DNA from: Dipodascopsis uninucleata var. uninucleata
Lineage: Eukaryota > Ascomycota > Lipomycetes > Lipomycetales > Lipomycetaceae
Direction of reading: 5' to 3'
DNA length: 64,000 nt
Assembly (NCBI GenBank): GCA_030568195.1
Contig: JAJLTO010000002.1
Location: forward strand, 62,001-126,000
Positions 10,255 to 22,715 of the stretch are shown in pieces. Position numbers and translations under genes: made by a program. Under the pieces are notes generated by a model. That model did no database searches. It was given only the letters and a program-made list of their open reading frames with translations, and was not told the origin of the DNA. How positions within the stretch are numbered: position 1 is the stretch's first letter; each line of letters begins with the position of its first letter.

Positions 10255-12665
10255 AACACTTGCACACTATATAGGCCTATATGCGTTAGATGCGCTACGT
10301 ATTTACTCTATTTCCGTTATATTTGTAGCCTGTTAGCCTTATACTTTTCTTTTCCACTACTAGCGTGGTTTTAAGACTACAACGAGCGACCCAATAGAGA
10401 ATTCAAGTCACCCCTTCAGCATGAGTTTGAATACGCGTTAAACTATTAAATAAGATGAGAGCAGAGGCGGTGACTTATAATATGTTAAAACGAGAATTCG
10501 AAAACACGAAAAAGTTAGGCGATCAACATGGGGTCCAAATAATAGCGCAGAGTGTCCTCGCTCCTTTTGGTGGAAAGCGTCCCTGTTCAAAGCAGCCTTC
10601 GCGGGCTATTAGTGCCAGGGATGCTCTCGGCGTTCGTCAGATAGTCAGAGCCAAGGAAGTCGGCATGTCCAACTGTAGCTATAGGGCGAACAGTGATTCT
10701 TAATATGCCACCTTATTTGATAATATTATGTAATCATACTACAATTTGCGCACGAGACAGGTCTGTGGGTTTTAGTTTGTCGCGGATAATTATATTTTCC
10801 GTCTTAGTGCGGTGGAAGAGTAAGCCTGCGAACGCCTCAGTCCCGGTCGCATAGGCAAAGGGCGCTGCACAAGTGCTTGGATAGAAACAATTGCACAGTC
10901 GTTATAGAACTGTTTAGGTTTGCGACGGACTTAAAAAGCAGCAGCAGCACATCAGGACCCTCATGTCAATGTCGCACTTTGGGCGATGATTACTTGTTAC
11001 TTTTACGTACATTTTTCTCATCATTCACAGCCTTTTTTGACAGATATATCTGCCAATTAAAAGATTCCTTGCATCTAGGCGGCAGTTTACTGTAGATCAT
11101 GCATGTAGATGTATCAACGCTGTGTTTTCGTCTCAGTATTACTCAACTAGCCTAATGTACATGTGTCTAAATGAGAAGCGGGTCTTCTTGCATACTTTCG
11201 ACCACATATACTGCGTCACGTTTGCAACTTTAATACTCCGAGACTATTGGCGCGACTATCTTCATGTTCTTGTCGACTAGCCTGTCTACTCCTTTTCCCC
11301 GTCTGTTCCAAGAGCGTCAGTCCTCCAAATTAACCACCAATAAACGCATAAAATAAAATAAATTAACGAGAATATTGCGCCAGCTTGTTGCCAGTCGGTA
11401 TGCACGGAACTGCAGATTGCAGCTTGCTCCGCTTGTATTGATGAGTCCTGTCAGTAGCAGCAACACACAGAGCTCCAATATGTAATGTCGCAGTCCTGCT
11501 CCGAAGATATCCTCAAATAGCGTGTGCATGTGCACAGGTCTAGGTTAGTGAACTAGTTTTGATTGCAGCAAGCCTCCAGATCGCTCTGACGTTTTCACTG
11601 TAACTTAAGTGACCAAGCACGATCACTTTTCTAGATTTAATTGCAAGGCACGACAGCATGGGTGGGGACATATGGGTGCTATTCCCATCAAAGCGCTGTG
11701 GAGCCCTAAGTTAGCTACGCCAACACATGTGCATAGGAAGTATCTGACAGACAATGATGTCTACGGACAGCTTAATGCTTCTGACTCTCTTACACGGATG
11801 CCCAAGTTGACATTTTTCATGTGCGAGCTTTATTTTTGTAAACTACTCAGTATACTTTATTGCCCTACTTTTCTAAAAAAAATAAAAATAAAAAAAGAGA
11901 CAATTCCCTTTAGCTAAACTCAATAGACTTGCTTCTGAAAGCATATATGCACAGGACCCATCACAGAATTAATCGTACAGATCCAGTCTACTAAATAGAC
12001 TCATCAGTTCCTTCCTCTGCCTGATGCGCTACGGAGTCAAGATACCCCGAGCCTGCCGACAGGCAACAAGGTTCTCACTGAATTGTGACTACTATTGTTA
12101 GTATACTTTGTTTATTCAGCTATACAAAAAAGAAAATAGTGAATGCATGCTATATAAACGAATTCATGTTTGGCAGCGACTGCCATGACCAAAAGCTACA
12201 TTGCGTATGCTCGTCCCTTCTCCTTTTCATTTTCATTTATTTTTTTATTTTCTCCCTTCTGCTTTCTCTTATTCTATAAACGTATACCAACCAATTTTGT
12301 ATTGTGTTCGTGGTGCTGACTAACTATTCAGAGATTGCAGTCTAATCGTACTGCAAATGAAAGAACAAAGCACTAAAGAGGAAAACTGAAAGATGAATTT
12401 TTTAGTATGTACGCAACACGGAATATAGTAAAATATCACAAAAATGTGGTTGTCAAAAATGAGAAGAACCATCTGAAGAACTCAGTTAAATGCCATAAGC
12501 AACACCATGAAGTGTCGCAGTAAATGAAAAGCTTTTGTTCGACACCCGCGCTTGCGTGTCATATCAAAATAACATTGCTCAGCAACATAAACCAGAAATC
12601 AATAAACAACATGATAGTAGTAAAAATCAATAAATCGACGTAAATTGTCATGACCATGAGTACTC

Positions 12666-15010
12666 TTAACTTATTTTTCTAATCTTTTTAATATGCTCTG
12701 CTAATCTTTGCAAAGATGTAAATTGATTAACTTTCCTCATTTCTTCAACTCTTCCAACAGCTTCCTCGATGCTCACGCCATCCTGCTGGCATAGTTTCAT
12801 AATATAATCTATAATCACTTTCCGTAGACAGAAAAACTTCCTCTCCGCACTATTTTGACGCCACCTCGTTCCATACTTTTCTTCGAGTTCCCTTACGATC
12901 GGACCTCCGTTGAGGCCATGCTCCCACTCCTCCCACAAGTCTGGTACTGTTGAGATGTCACGGCTCATTCGATACTGAGGGACAGTAGCACCCTTATACG
13001 GGGAGTCAGAATTATCTATTAGACCACTGCTACTAAATGTTCCATTACTAGTAGACAGTGGACTGCTTAGTATATACGGGTCTGTTACATGCTGATTTTG
13101 AAGATGATGTTGCTGTGCATGCGTCAATGCCTTATTTTGACGTTTAGCAGCCTGATGAAGTAAATGACTCTGCGTTTCCATATGACTTACTTGAGGGTGA
13201 TTGTGATTTGATTGAAGCGTTGGAGATTGATGCTGCTCAGGAAGAGTTTGCTGCTGCTGCTGCGGCGGCGGCGGTATCTGCTGCTGAGGAGGTTGCTGCT
13301 GCGATTGTCGAGCTACTTGCTGTTGCTGCTGTTGCTGCTGTGCAGAAGATGGTTGATGCTGTTGATGCGATTGCGGATGAGGATGTCTCTGGTTCACTAC
13401 GGCCATGGCAGCCTTAAATAGGTTTGCCTCGTCCGTAGACTGCGGAGTCGGTAGACCTCCGTTGGAAAATGGAACAGAAGGATCACTGGTGCCATCTGAA
13501 CCGGCAGATAAAATTGAGGAGGAATCTAAAAAATTCGAGGTTACAGTTGCTGAATCATGTTGTTGACCCACAGATATAGGTCCAGAGCTACTTGGAACCG
13601 TAGCTGGTATTCCTGTGCTAGATGTAGGGGTGATAGGAGTACCAGTTAGCTGGTTATTAAGCTGAGAGAAAATTGACTGATTACCAACATTACTAGTATT
13701 ATTTGAATTTCCACTAGTTGCCAATAATGTTCTGTAGATAGGAATGATTTCATTTGCCAAGTCAGGAGCATCTTCACCTGCCCATAAAATAATTTTTTCC
13801 ATCATGATCGTAAGCAAACTAAATGATTTCATCTGACGTTCCAAGAGAGCTTTATGCTCACTACTCTCACGCGCAATACTTTGCATAACCTTATCAGAAT
13901 GCAGACTTAATAAATGCTGCATATTGTCTCGAAGACTATCAACAGCCGTTCTGAGCATATTTTCAAGTCGCGTAGTTGCAGTTGAGAACGACATCAATTG
14001 AGATCTATTTTCTTTATGAATACCACCGGAAGTTGATATTGAGCCTGACGGTTGGATATTCATCTGATTGCCAAGGTAGTCAGTGCCTCTCAATAAACCA
14101 TCATCTGAGAAACAGTCTAGCTCATCCGAATCAGATTCATCTGAAGATAGAGCAGGAACAGATGATCTATCTCCAATCTCTGACATGAAAACCCGACGAT
14201 GACTTCGAGAATTTAAGCCACTGAACTGATGACCACGTCTTCTCTTGGCCGAAGTAGCAGCATTCTTCAATCTTTGTAGATAACCGCGCAAAAGAATTCC
14301 ACATGGGTATGGATGTGAATTGAGACCAGATCGTCGTTGATGCTGATATTGATCGAGCAGCAGAGTAACATACGATTTCACAAGTGCATATTTTTCTATA
14401 GTATTGATAGAGCACGTGAAACTTGATTCTGTCATTTGATTTTGGTCATCTTGCTCCGATTGAGATTGCTGTTGACCTTGTCCAACTGTATTAGATACTG
14501 CTGACGACTGTGGGTGCTGTTGACTTTGAGGCTGTTGCTGTGGTTGCTGTGGTTGCTGCTGAGAATCACTTTGCTTCTGCAAAAACTTCTGTGACTTCTG
14601 GATACGCATTACTACATATTCCTGTAGAAAAAGACATATTTTATCTTCCGTAACAGTCGCACCATCAGCGAAACCTCTGGTCTCCTTACACCAGGTCTAT
14701 ATTCACCGCCAAGACTGTCAATAGTCGTCTTCAGCAACACGCAATAGCGATTTTCGTGACTTACATTCCAATTATGAAGCTTCAATATTAAAGACCTGTT
14801 CTCATTCCCCAACTGAGTATCATCCTCTCCATTGACCGCGATAGATGTCGCCACTTAATAATATTTATTAGTATATCATGAAATCGAGCAGAAGAGAAAG
14901 CACGTTACATATTATGCCAACAAAAAAAGCGTACTCTCACGAATCAAGCGGTGTCTGTTCTCCAACAGATCCTTTGTATTTTGGTCAACAGTAACAGAAA
15001 CATTATCCAT
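12666..15010 (-). CDS. Glutamine-rich transcription factor with Gcr1/Hot1/Msn1-type DNA-binding domain
   Basis: Preferred model: exons 15010-14935, 14853-14765 and 14621-12666, 706 residues. Intron 1 has a perfect TACTAAT branch but ends in TTATTAAG (AAG). Its 5' site may be GTACGC as modelled or GTGAGA six bases earlier; both keep frame. Intron 2 starts GTAAGT at 14764; a second in-frame donor (GGT|GTAAGG) would retain about 25 extra residues. Residues near 608-706 carry the Gcr1_C domain (PDLWEEWEHG, GPIVRELEEKYGTRWR, ERKFFCLRKVII). Two Gln-rich tracts flank a Ser-rich middle. The family comprises activators of glycolytic, osmostress and filamentation genes; which one this matches cannot be told from sequence alone. 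Confidence 0.85.
13201..13400. repeat. CAG/CAA repeat tract encoding polyglutamine
   Basis: On the minus strand this is a mixed CAG/CAA/CCG run inside the Gcr1_C factor giving Gln/Pro-rich sequence (for example [19 protein letters not shown]). On the plus strand it produces spurious Ala- or Leu-rich ORFs. Such tracts are length-variable in many fungal regulators. Confidence 0.85.
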
Positions 15011-16979
15011 TTCTGTAACTGGACTATCTTATTCTCTATGTTTAAATTTGGCACACCTGTAGAACGATCAGTTTGCTGTCAGTGTAAAGTCCATTAATTA
15101 GAGATGAATATCTAGATTCTAAGTGAACATGAAACCAAGACATTCGTATTCATTCTTTCAGTAACATACTTAATATATACAGTCTTTGAAGACTTCTCCG
15201 GTGATAAAAGTTGCTAAAACAAGATCACATCAGTTAAGAGCTCATCTATAGCGATCTAATACTATACTATTGTGCTTACAATTTGTTTTTTGGATATCTG
15301 AACTTCGTGAAAACTACTCAATCATAACCACTTGTAAATTTAATGAGCTCTGCTTAATATCAGAAACCATCAGATGAGAATAGTATATAAAAAAAAGTAA
15401 AATAGCTATCGCATTAACTGAAAGAGAATAAAAGGAAGACCACGAAACTGAGATCAGATCGTCGGTTCAATCGTGTTCTGCTCTTATGCTACTTTTTTTT
15501 CCTAAAGATAAAGAAACAAATCAGCCATTGAATTACAGGAATATTAAAGTTATATTCTCAAGCGCAAAGTCAAGAACCGCTAATAGGCTTGTGAAAAAGA
15601 TACGACTCTCTCAAGTTCACAAGAAACACACCTTTGAATTGAGAATTTTTTTGTAAATGAGCTTTATAATAATAATTAATTGTTTTAGAAGGATTTTTGT
15701 CTTGAGTTAAGAAAATTTTGTAAAAATTTATGACCACAGATCTCTGCTTTCGAGGGAGTGTTGCGCATATATCTCTGATAAATTTCACTATTTATTTCAC
15801 AGCTTCTATTACAGGCACAAGAAATAGTTTTTTAAGCACAAGCTTTCTACTAAGCGTCTCTTCTTAGTGTTTTGCTCCTGCCCAACGTAGTTTCAATCGC
15901 GTCAGTTGGCAAACTGGAATATCTTTATGGCAAAGAATTACATAGCTCTGGTAAAACGCACTGCTAATAGCAAACAAGACGTGTATTATCCCTCTAATAA
16001 GAACGCTTCTTTAGAAAGATCTGGAAAATTTTAGGAAGATCAAATTAATCTGTTTGAGATTGGCCATCAAAATGAATTTTGCAGAGCATCTGTCATTTGT
16101 ATAACAAATTGCATTTGTCCTGTGATCCACAGCTCTCTGTATTGTCTCGAAACGCGAAATGGCAGAGAAAAAGAAAGTTCATAACATAAGAGTGTACACT
16201 CACAACGAAAATTAAAATTAGATTAAACTTCAGTAAGTGCTACCGCACGTTTTCTATGCAATAATCACAAGATATTATAAAAATATAATGAAAATGGAAT
16301 CGATCTCACGGCAAAACACTAAAACTTGTGTCGACATCTGTGTCGACATCTTTAATAGCAAAATATCTTACCAAACTATCGTCTGCACGATAACTCTTCA
16401 TGACCTCATTTAGACATGGCCCATCTGTATATCTGATATTACCTTTATAAAGCCAATTTAGAAGTAGAACATGACTTTCACTACGTATGCTGCGAATGAT
16501 TTGCCTCTTGTTCAATTATAGCTTACTTCGCGCACATCTGGTATATATCGAGCAATTATTCTAGTCTACTGTATGCCATATAACCGAATACTCATGCTTC
16601 ATTGGAATATTGTTGAGCCAGTAATATTTTGAGTAAATAATAATAGCACTGAAGTATGTCATCAAGCATTTATTCAAAGTAATTCCACACGTAGCTTCCA
16701 CAAATGCTATGACGAGTTATTAACGAAAGTAGGTATACAATGTATTCTAAAACAATAACAATCGAAATAAGCAAAATTGTTATAAAACCGAAAATGACTG
16801 CAGTAAAACAAGTATTATTCATGTCAAATAAAAAACTACTATATGTATAATGTACAAACACATAAGCTTGGCACAAATAACAGTCAAGAAGTCTAGATAC
16901 GAGAATGTATTAATGATCCCAGATATTGAAAATTATGCATACACTGGATAATAGAAGATCAAGGTATTAAACTAGCCTA
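15011..16979. other. Intergenic, 2.0 kb
   Basis: Promoter and leader of the Gcr1_C factor gene plus the 3' flank of AsnRS. It contains a perfect two-unit 12-bp tandem repeat (TGTGTCGACATC) at 16327-16350. Short ORFs here lack ATG starts or family resemblance. Confidence 0.5.
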
Positions 16980-18668
16980 TTAAGGCTTGCATCTGCCTGT
17001 AAATCTAGGGTACAACGAGCATTCACGAACAGTAAAACGGTCCAAAAGCCATGCCAAAATACGTTCAGTTCCCAGACCGTAACCACCATGAGGGCAGGTA
17101 CCATAAATTCGCTGATCATTGAACCAGTAGTATGGCTTGGGATCAATTCCTTCGCGTGCAAATCCCTTGAAGAGCTCTTCCAAATCGTAAATACGCATGC
17201 TACCACCAACAATTTCTCCAACATTAGGCATCAATACATCAACCGACTCAGTGACACGCTGATCATCAGCGCATTTCTGCATGTAGAACGATTTAATCTC
17301 CACAGGAAATCTTGTCAGAAGGATAGGTTCGTTGATAGCATCTGTCATCTGACGCTCAGCAGCCTCGGCAATATCATCGCCGAACTTGAATGGCTCGTTA
17401 TCCTCGTTTGGTATAGCATGGTCGTTGAGCCAAGTCAAAGCGGACTCATAGGTCATTCGCTTAAATGGTAGCTTTGGTGGAACAAAGTGAGGGTTCAATT
17501 CCTTGACAATAGCAGCAATCTCTGGATCCTCCAAAAGGTATTCAACAGTCTTTGCAATGAACGTCTCTATATGACTCAGCAAATCATCAAACGTTAAAAA
17601 CGCAAGTTCAGCTTCGACATGTGTGTATTCAGATAAATGACGACGAGTGTGAGAACGCTCGGCACGGAATGATTCTTGAACGCAGAAAACATCACCAAGC
17701 GCAGGCAAGCAGGTCTCAAGGTAAAGTTGAGAAGACTGTGTTAAGTATGCATCCTCACCATAGTATTTCAAACTAAACAATGTGCTTCCACCTTCGACTT
17801 GTGTCTGAACCATGCATGGCGGGGTGACTTCAATAAGACCAAGTTCCTCATAAACACGGCGGAAACTTCGCAGTAAGGCAGCGCGAACCTTAAATATACC
17901 AGCCATTTTCTCACCTCTAAGAACAAGGTGACGATTATCCAGTAGCAGGGATGGGTCAGCATTCTCCTGAACCTTGTTTGTAATTGCATCGTCTCCGCCT
18001 GGTGCCCGTCCAACAATTTCATAGTAATCTACATTGAGCTCATGGTTTCCAGGTGCCAGCTTTCCTTCTGGCAAGGCATTGATGACACCATAAACAGTGA
18101 TAGTAGACTCCATGGTCAGATTAATAATGTCGTATGATTTGGCAAGATCACCAGTAAGGACACATTGTAGGAATCCTGTACCATCACGTACAACCAAAAA
18201 GGCAAGCTCCTTCTGCAGTCGCAGTCGGTGAACCCATCCTTGGACTTTAACCCGAATCTGTCGGTTTGCAGCACTGTCTCTTATTTTAATTTTCTTCGCT
18301 ACAGGTAGGGAAGGATCTTCCTTGACAACTATGGCCTTAGCTTCCTCCATTCGCTTTGCATCGTCAGCATCTTTCTTAGCTTTCTTCTCTTCAGCAGTCT
18401 TGCTCTTTTTGAGAAGTCCCTCTGCGCCCTTCTTCGCCTTTTTCAATGCAGATGCAGTAATTGGCTCATAGAAATCATCGCCTTCCTTTTTAACAAGAAC
18501 TTTCGCGGGATCGATTTCCGGGAAAATGAAAAAAGCGAAGGCAGGAGTTTTAAATCCACTTTCTGGGGACAGACCACTAGTCTCCTCGTCCTTGCCGCCG
18601 ACCGTATCGACATAAATAGGTCCTTTTTTGTCTTCTAGAGACAATGTCTGCAATGATGGCGCTGACAT
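16980..18668 (-). CDS. DED81: Cytosolic asparaginyl-tRNA synthetase
   Basis: A single exon of 562 residues (yeast Ded81 is 554), ATG at 18668. A fungal-type N-terminal extension, Lys-rich around residues 75-115, precedes the OB-fold anticodon-binding domain (IRVKVQGWVHRLRLQKELAF). The class II catalytic core follows: motif 2 ESFRAERSHTRRHLSEYTHVE and motif 3 GGYGLGTERILAWLL. EGGSTLFSLKYYGEDAYLTQ distinguishes it as AsnRS. It charges tRNA-Asn with asparagine in the cytosol. Nothing in the protein looks unusual. Confidence 0.96.
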   Translation of the reverse strand: MSAPSLQTLSLEDKKGPIYVDTVGGKDEETSGLSPESGFKTPAFAFFIFPEIDPAKVLVKKEGDDFYEPITASALKKAKKGAEGLLKKSKTAEEKKAKKDADDAKRMEEAKAIVVKEDPSLPVAKKIKIRDSAANRQIRVKVQGWVHRLRLQKELAFLVVRDGTGFLQCVLTGDLAKSYDIINLTMESTITVYGVINALPEGKLAPGNHELNVDYYEIVGRAPGGDDAITNKVQENADPSLLLDNRHLVLRGEKMAGIFKVRAALLRSFRRVYEELGLIEVTPPCMVQTQVEGGSTLFSLKYYGEDAYLTQSSQLYLETCLPALGDVFCVQESFRAERSHTRRHLSEYTHVEAELAFLTFDDLLSHIETFIAKTVEYLLEDPEIAAIVKELNPHFVPPKLPFKRMTYESALTWLNDHAIPNEDNEPFKFGDDIAEAAERQMTDAINEPILLTRFPVEIKSFYMQKCADDQRVTESVDVLMPNVGEIVGGSMRIYDLEELFKGFAREGIDPKPYYWFNDQRIYGTCPHGGYGLGTERILAWLLDRFTVRECSLYPRFTGRCKP

Positions 18669-21600
18669 TTTTCTTTATCTTAGATTACTGCTCAATAACA
18701 AAGACTGAATCGCAATCATCAGAAAAACAGAGATAATGAGTTAGTATGCAATACAACAAAGTGCCCAATTGAGTGCAATGCTACATTGTGACTTAATTTC
18801 AGCCCATGAAATCGAGTAGCGGCATACTTACACAAATGACAAATCTTTCTAGGATCCACTCAATATTAATAGCAAAAAATAGGGATAATAAAATAAATTC
18901 GCTACAAATCTGGCTAATTCAACTTGGTGTACTCTAAAAAAATTCTAGGAGTACATTCACCTTCCTAGGAAAAAAATCGTCAAATTATTTAGTAGTCTGC
19001 TAAAGTGCTGTTGTGAGAGTAATACTTTCAGCTGATATTTCGTTACCCTGAATAAACTCCTGCATAGATCTACAGTTATGAGTAATTCACGCGCAAGCTG
19101 AAAGCTCCCACATTTGAGCCTTAACGCGTGGGTTTGGGGCAGCTCACAGTCAAAATCCAATTTTGATACGGAATATGCTTTTCAGGAACCAGATGCTGTG
19201 TTTGGTGCTACATAGTTTTTCGCCGCATGATTGATATGTAGTCGACAGTCATAAGGAAAAACAGCTATATCGATCAAAACTCATTTTGAGATAAACTGAC
19301 AATTTCATCGTCATACCCAATTAGGGGATAACTACCGACCTGACCCGGCCCACGCGTCGTATATTGATTGATAATAGCCCACTGTTAAAAGATATCCGTC
19401 ATTAGGATAAAATTACGCATCTCTTTCCGATTATGGCTCTAAATAGAATCGTAATATGCTGTTGGTCAAGTTTTAATTTTTGAAATAATATCAGTAGTTG
19501 CTAATAGAGATTCAGTAGTCCACCTATCTCAAATATTTGCGTGCATTCTATCAGTCTACATCTATCCTTGACATTCAATTCTATATAATAGCAGAGTCCG
19601 TGAAGTACTGCTCACACAGACCAGATTTGGGGGTCAGAACAGCCGATGCATGCCCAGGAGCTTATTTGAGCTTCCATTCGCGCGGACACCACGCTCAAAC
19701 TGGTCAAACTGCTGAACTGCAAGTAATGTGGCTTTCTTAAGCCAAACCTAACATGCAGTTTACATTTCAATTGCGGAAGCTGATAGCTAAGGTAGGTTAG
19801 CTAATGCGATTGCCTCTATTACAGCGCAAACATGCCTGTACTATAGATAGGTGGACGAAGATAGGGATGAGCGAGTGACATTCTGAGATACTGTCTTGCA
19901 TATAAGCATTCGAATAAGCTGAGTGATAGATTTAACACCGGAGGTTATGCTTTATTGTCTCTCTGGTCGCGCTAGTGCAGAAAAGTATCTAAGAGCATTA
20001 CTGGCTCTGCCAAAGAGAATAGCACATCGTCAGACAGAAAACCCAACAAAAGCAGGAGCTAGAGGTGCGGAGGGAAGCCTCTGAAAAACACCGTAGAGAA
20101 TCTGGCTATTGTACTACAGAGTATTCGAGTTCGACACTCTAGAAAGGAGTTGATCTTATGAGCCTCGTTATACTTGACACGTTAATAGCTCGTACTTCTG
20201 ACAAACGTTGAGTAAGCCTTGTATATCTATGCCTAACAGGAAGCTACGCTGGGTAAACTGTAGTGTTGATATTTTTAAGGCCGTGAGCTTCAAGAGTTCC
20301 TTATGGCTGACTAGTTAGGCGCACGCAAACATCTGAAGCAGCATCAGCCGCCATCTCATTATATATAAGGTCAAACTGTCATCGCGTCTATTAGTACTCA
20401 TGTGAACATACTTGCACAGTAGTTCGTCTGATTTTTTTGTATCTTTTACGTTGCTTCGCTGAGAAACAGCGAAGAGCAGTCTATAGCTGATCCATGCAAA
20501 GTCAATCACTTATGTCGGGTCACAGCCGACCTAGGATAGCCACTACGGCCATGGTATTTGTCAGAACCGCTGTCTAGAGGCTATTAGCTATGTAACACAC
20601 TCTTGTAACACTTCAGAAGTCCGCCCTGTCCCAAAGCAAGACTCCTATGCGTCAAAGTTAGTAAGATGCACTAGCTAATAGACGACCTAATCTACTACGC
20701 AGCTGAATCTCTCAGATAATGTTTTTCAGGTTTTACTATAGTTTACACTGTACCTGCATTCCGAATGTCACTGCAAACATAACTGGCCTGACGCCATTAT
20801 ACTGAGCCAGAGAAATACTGGGCTGATAAAATAGATATTTTAAGGTTTAATATATTCCAAGCTCGAACTCTGTTGTCGGAAATATGTGTAGCAAACAAAG
20901 TAGCTTCCTGCCCAGCTATACTAACGGACGGCGATATTACAAATAGTAGTAATAATAATACTTGCATAGTGAATAGTTAATAGTTCAAAGCTAATAGCTC
21001 ACGCTGAGTAGAACGGGTAAAATGCGTACATAATCAACGCTAACAGTTTGAATAATATACATAATAAATAATAATAATAATAAAATGAAGCAGCATATCG
21101 TTCACTCAAACCAATTTGTTCAGTAGTTCATTAATCTCATTTCTCTACGGCTTTTTCCCTTCCTGATAATTTCTCTACTATCCGTGTGTTTTTATTTTAT
21201 ATATTTTATTATCTAATTCTCGGTCTCGGTGGATAGCCAACTTCGATCGGCTAGCGGCTAAAGAATTTACCGGTGCTTCTATAGAATTTAGCTAGTTAGT
21301 TAACTTGCCATTCGGGTTTCCTTCTCAATTGCCTGTACTATTTGTTTGCCTCTCGTTTAGATAACGGGAATTTCGACTGTAGCAACGAGAGCAATTATTC
21401 GCTAGAATAGGTAAGTGTCACTTTTTTGCTTATTTGTGAAGTGCGATGGCCTTTTTTGTGTAAAGCAGCGAATTGAGTTATCGGGTGGTGGTGTTGGCTC
21501 TGGACTGGGCGAGAGTGTGAGAGATTAGTGAACGAGTATGTGCGTATTGGAACCAGGGACAGACGAACACATAATTGCGGTCTTACAAACTCGACCAATT

Positions 21601-22715
21601 GATCGATATACTATTCATTCAGAAACTCCGTATAACTGGATTGCATGATATTTGATTTATTTTGATTAATTGAGGTGGTTGGTTGTCAGATTGCGGTTCT
21701 TCTGGTACTACTGTAGACCGGCTGGATGGTGCTGAGATTAATTTGGCGAAGCTGATTAGCACATTTGCGAGATTGTTTTAGTTCACTATTCTTTCTCACG
21801 CTCTCTTTCTTTTCCACCACCCATTACTCCGACGCAGCAGAAAGAAGAAGTCAACGGCCAATTCATCAATTGTCACCTGAATTATTTTTAGAGACTTGTT
21901 AATTGCTTGAATACGACTTCATTTTCTCTTTCCTTGTATGCCACGTTCGCAGAGGTCCGAAATTTTGGAGTTGTTAGTGCTTCCTCATCCCATTCACACG
22001 AAGAGCTGGGGCCTTATCAACTATTCTGTGGAATTATTATTGAAGATATATCCTATGATAAGCTTGCTAACGACGTCTTTCAGCTTTTTTCAAAATATTT
22101 CTTTTCGTTTACTCCTTTAGGCGTTATTTTTTACATCGGTTTATATCGATAAGAAGACGATACGAATCGAATTAATAAGGTTGTTTTGACTTCTGTATTC
22201 GATACCTGCGATTAAACACATCTGGAGTCGACTCTATAGATATTTCAGTTATTTAGTTTGTGATTATTTTTAGTTTTCAGTATTATCTCTTATCTTCGGT
22301 TTTTTATTTATCAATTTTTAACAGTCAACCGTCGTTCATTCCGGTTTGTTAGTGTTGTAAATGTAAGTTCTTTCGATTGAAAGTTAGTATAACTCAGTGG
22401 CTGTTAATCTCAATATTTTAGAGGCAGCTTGCTGGATGTGCATCGATAGGTGGTAGTGACGCGTAATAATTGTAATTATGATGCAAGGCTGCTGTGTTCT
22501 TTCAATTTAGTACTATTGACTATGTTTTGGTAGTAATGATATAACTAACAACCGATGTTTGTTTTCAAGACATTTGAGCAAACTTATGAATTTTAGTGGA
22601 TAGTAAAAGCTATATAATCGGCATTGAGCTTGTTGGATCTTTTGTAATACTCTTGTTTATATACGAATTTATTTAATCAATAGAGCATATCGGGTTTAAA
22701 AGAAACCCCTTTGTT
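18669..22715. other. Gene-poor 4.0-kb divergent region (AsnRS / MRN1-like)
   Basis: Between two divergently transcribed genes. The middle (about 19.5-20.9 kb) carries only short ORFs and no recognisable gene. Simple AAT/AGT repeats occur at about 20944-20960 and 21060-21085. The portion from about 21.4 kb looks like a long T-rich leader of the RNA-binding protein gene, with GTAAGT donors near 21413 and at 22363. Confidence 0.45.
22363..22421 (+). other. Candidate 5'-UTR intron of the MRN1-like gene
   Basis: 59 nt: consensus GTAAGT donor, GTTAAT branch-like motif, TTTTAG acceptor. It lies 295 nt before the start codon, and its size matches the coding introns in this window. There is no coding constraint to test it, so this rests on splice signals alone. 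Confidence 0.4.

Larger units (their letters stand above)
9341..12665. other. Gene-poor 3.3-kb region
   Basis: Lies between the start of the RasGAP gene and the stop codon of the Gcr1_C factor, both on the minus strand. It contains a CTA/TAG trinucleotide microsatellite near 9988-10012 and only short ORFs. From about 10.4 to 12.1 kb the base composition looks less AT-rich than the flanks. No tRNA, repeat family or transposon recognised. Part must be the RasGAP promoter and the 3' UTR of the factor; the rest is unexplained. Confidence 0.5.

Noticed and set aside
10455-10703. 82-codon ATG ORF in the gene-poor region
   Set aside because: No recognisable family, low-complexity basic composition and no splice or neighbour support; fits chance.
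11317-11535. 72-codon minus-strand ORF with a possible membrane segment
   Set aside because: No homologue recognised and no splice-site context; treated as chance.
13208-13421. Ala-rich and Leu-rich plus-strand ORFs
   Set aside because: Shadow frames of the polyglutamine codons of the Gcr1_C factor on the minus strand.
16306-16515. Short minus-strand ORF with DVDTDVDT repeat
   Set aside because: No ATG start; the repeat reflects a 12-bp tandem duplication; no family resemblance.
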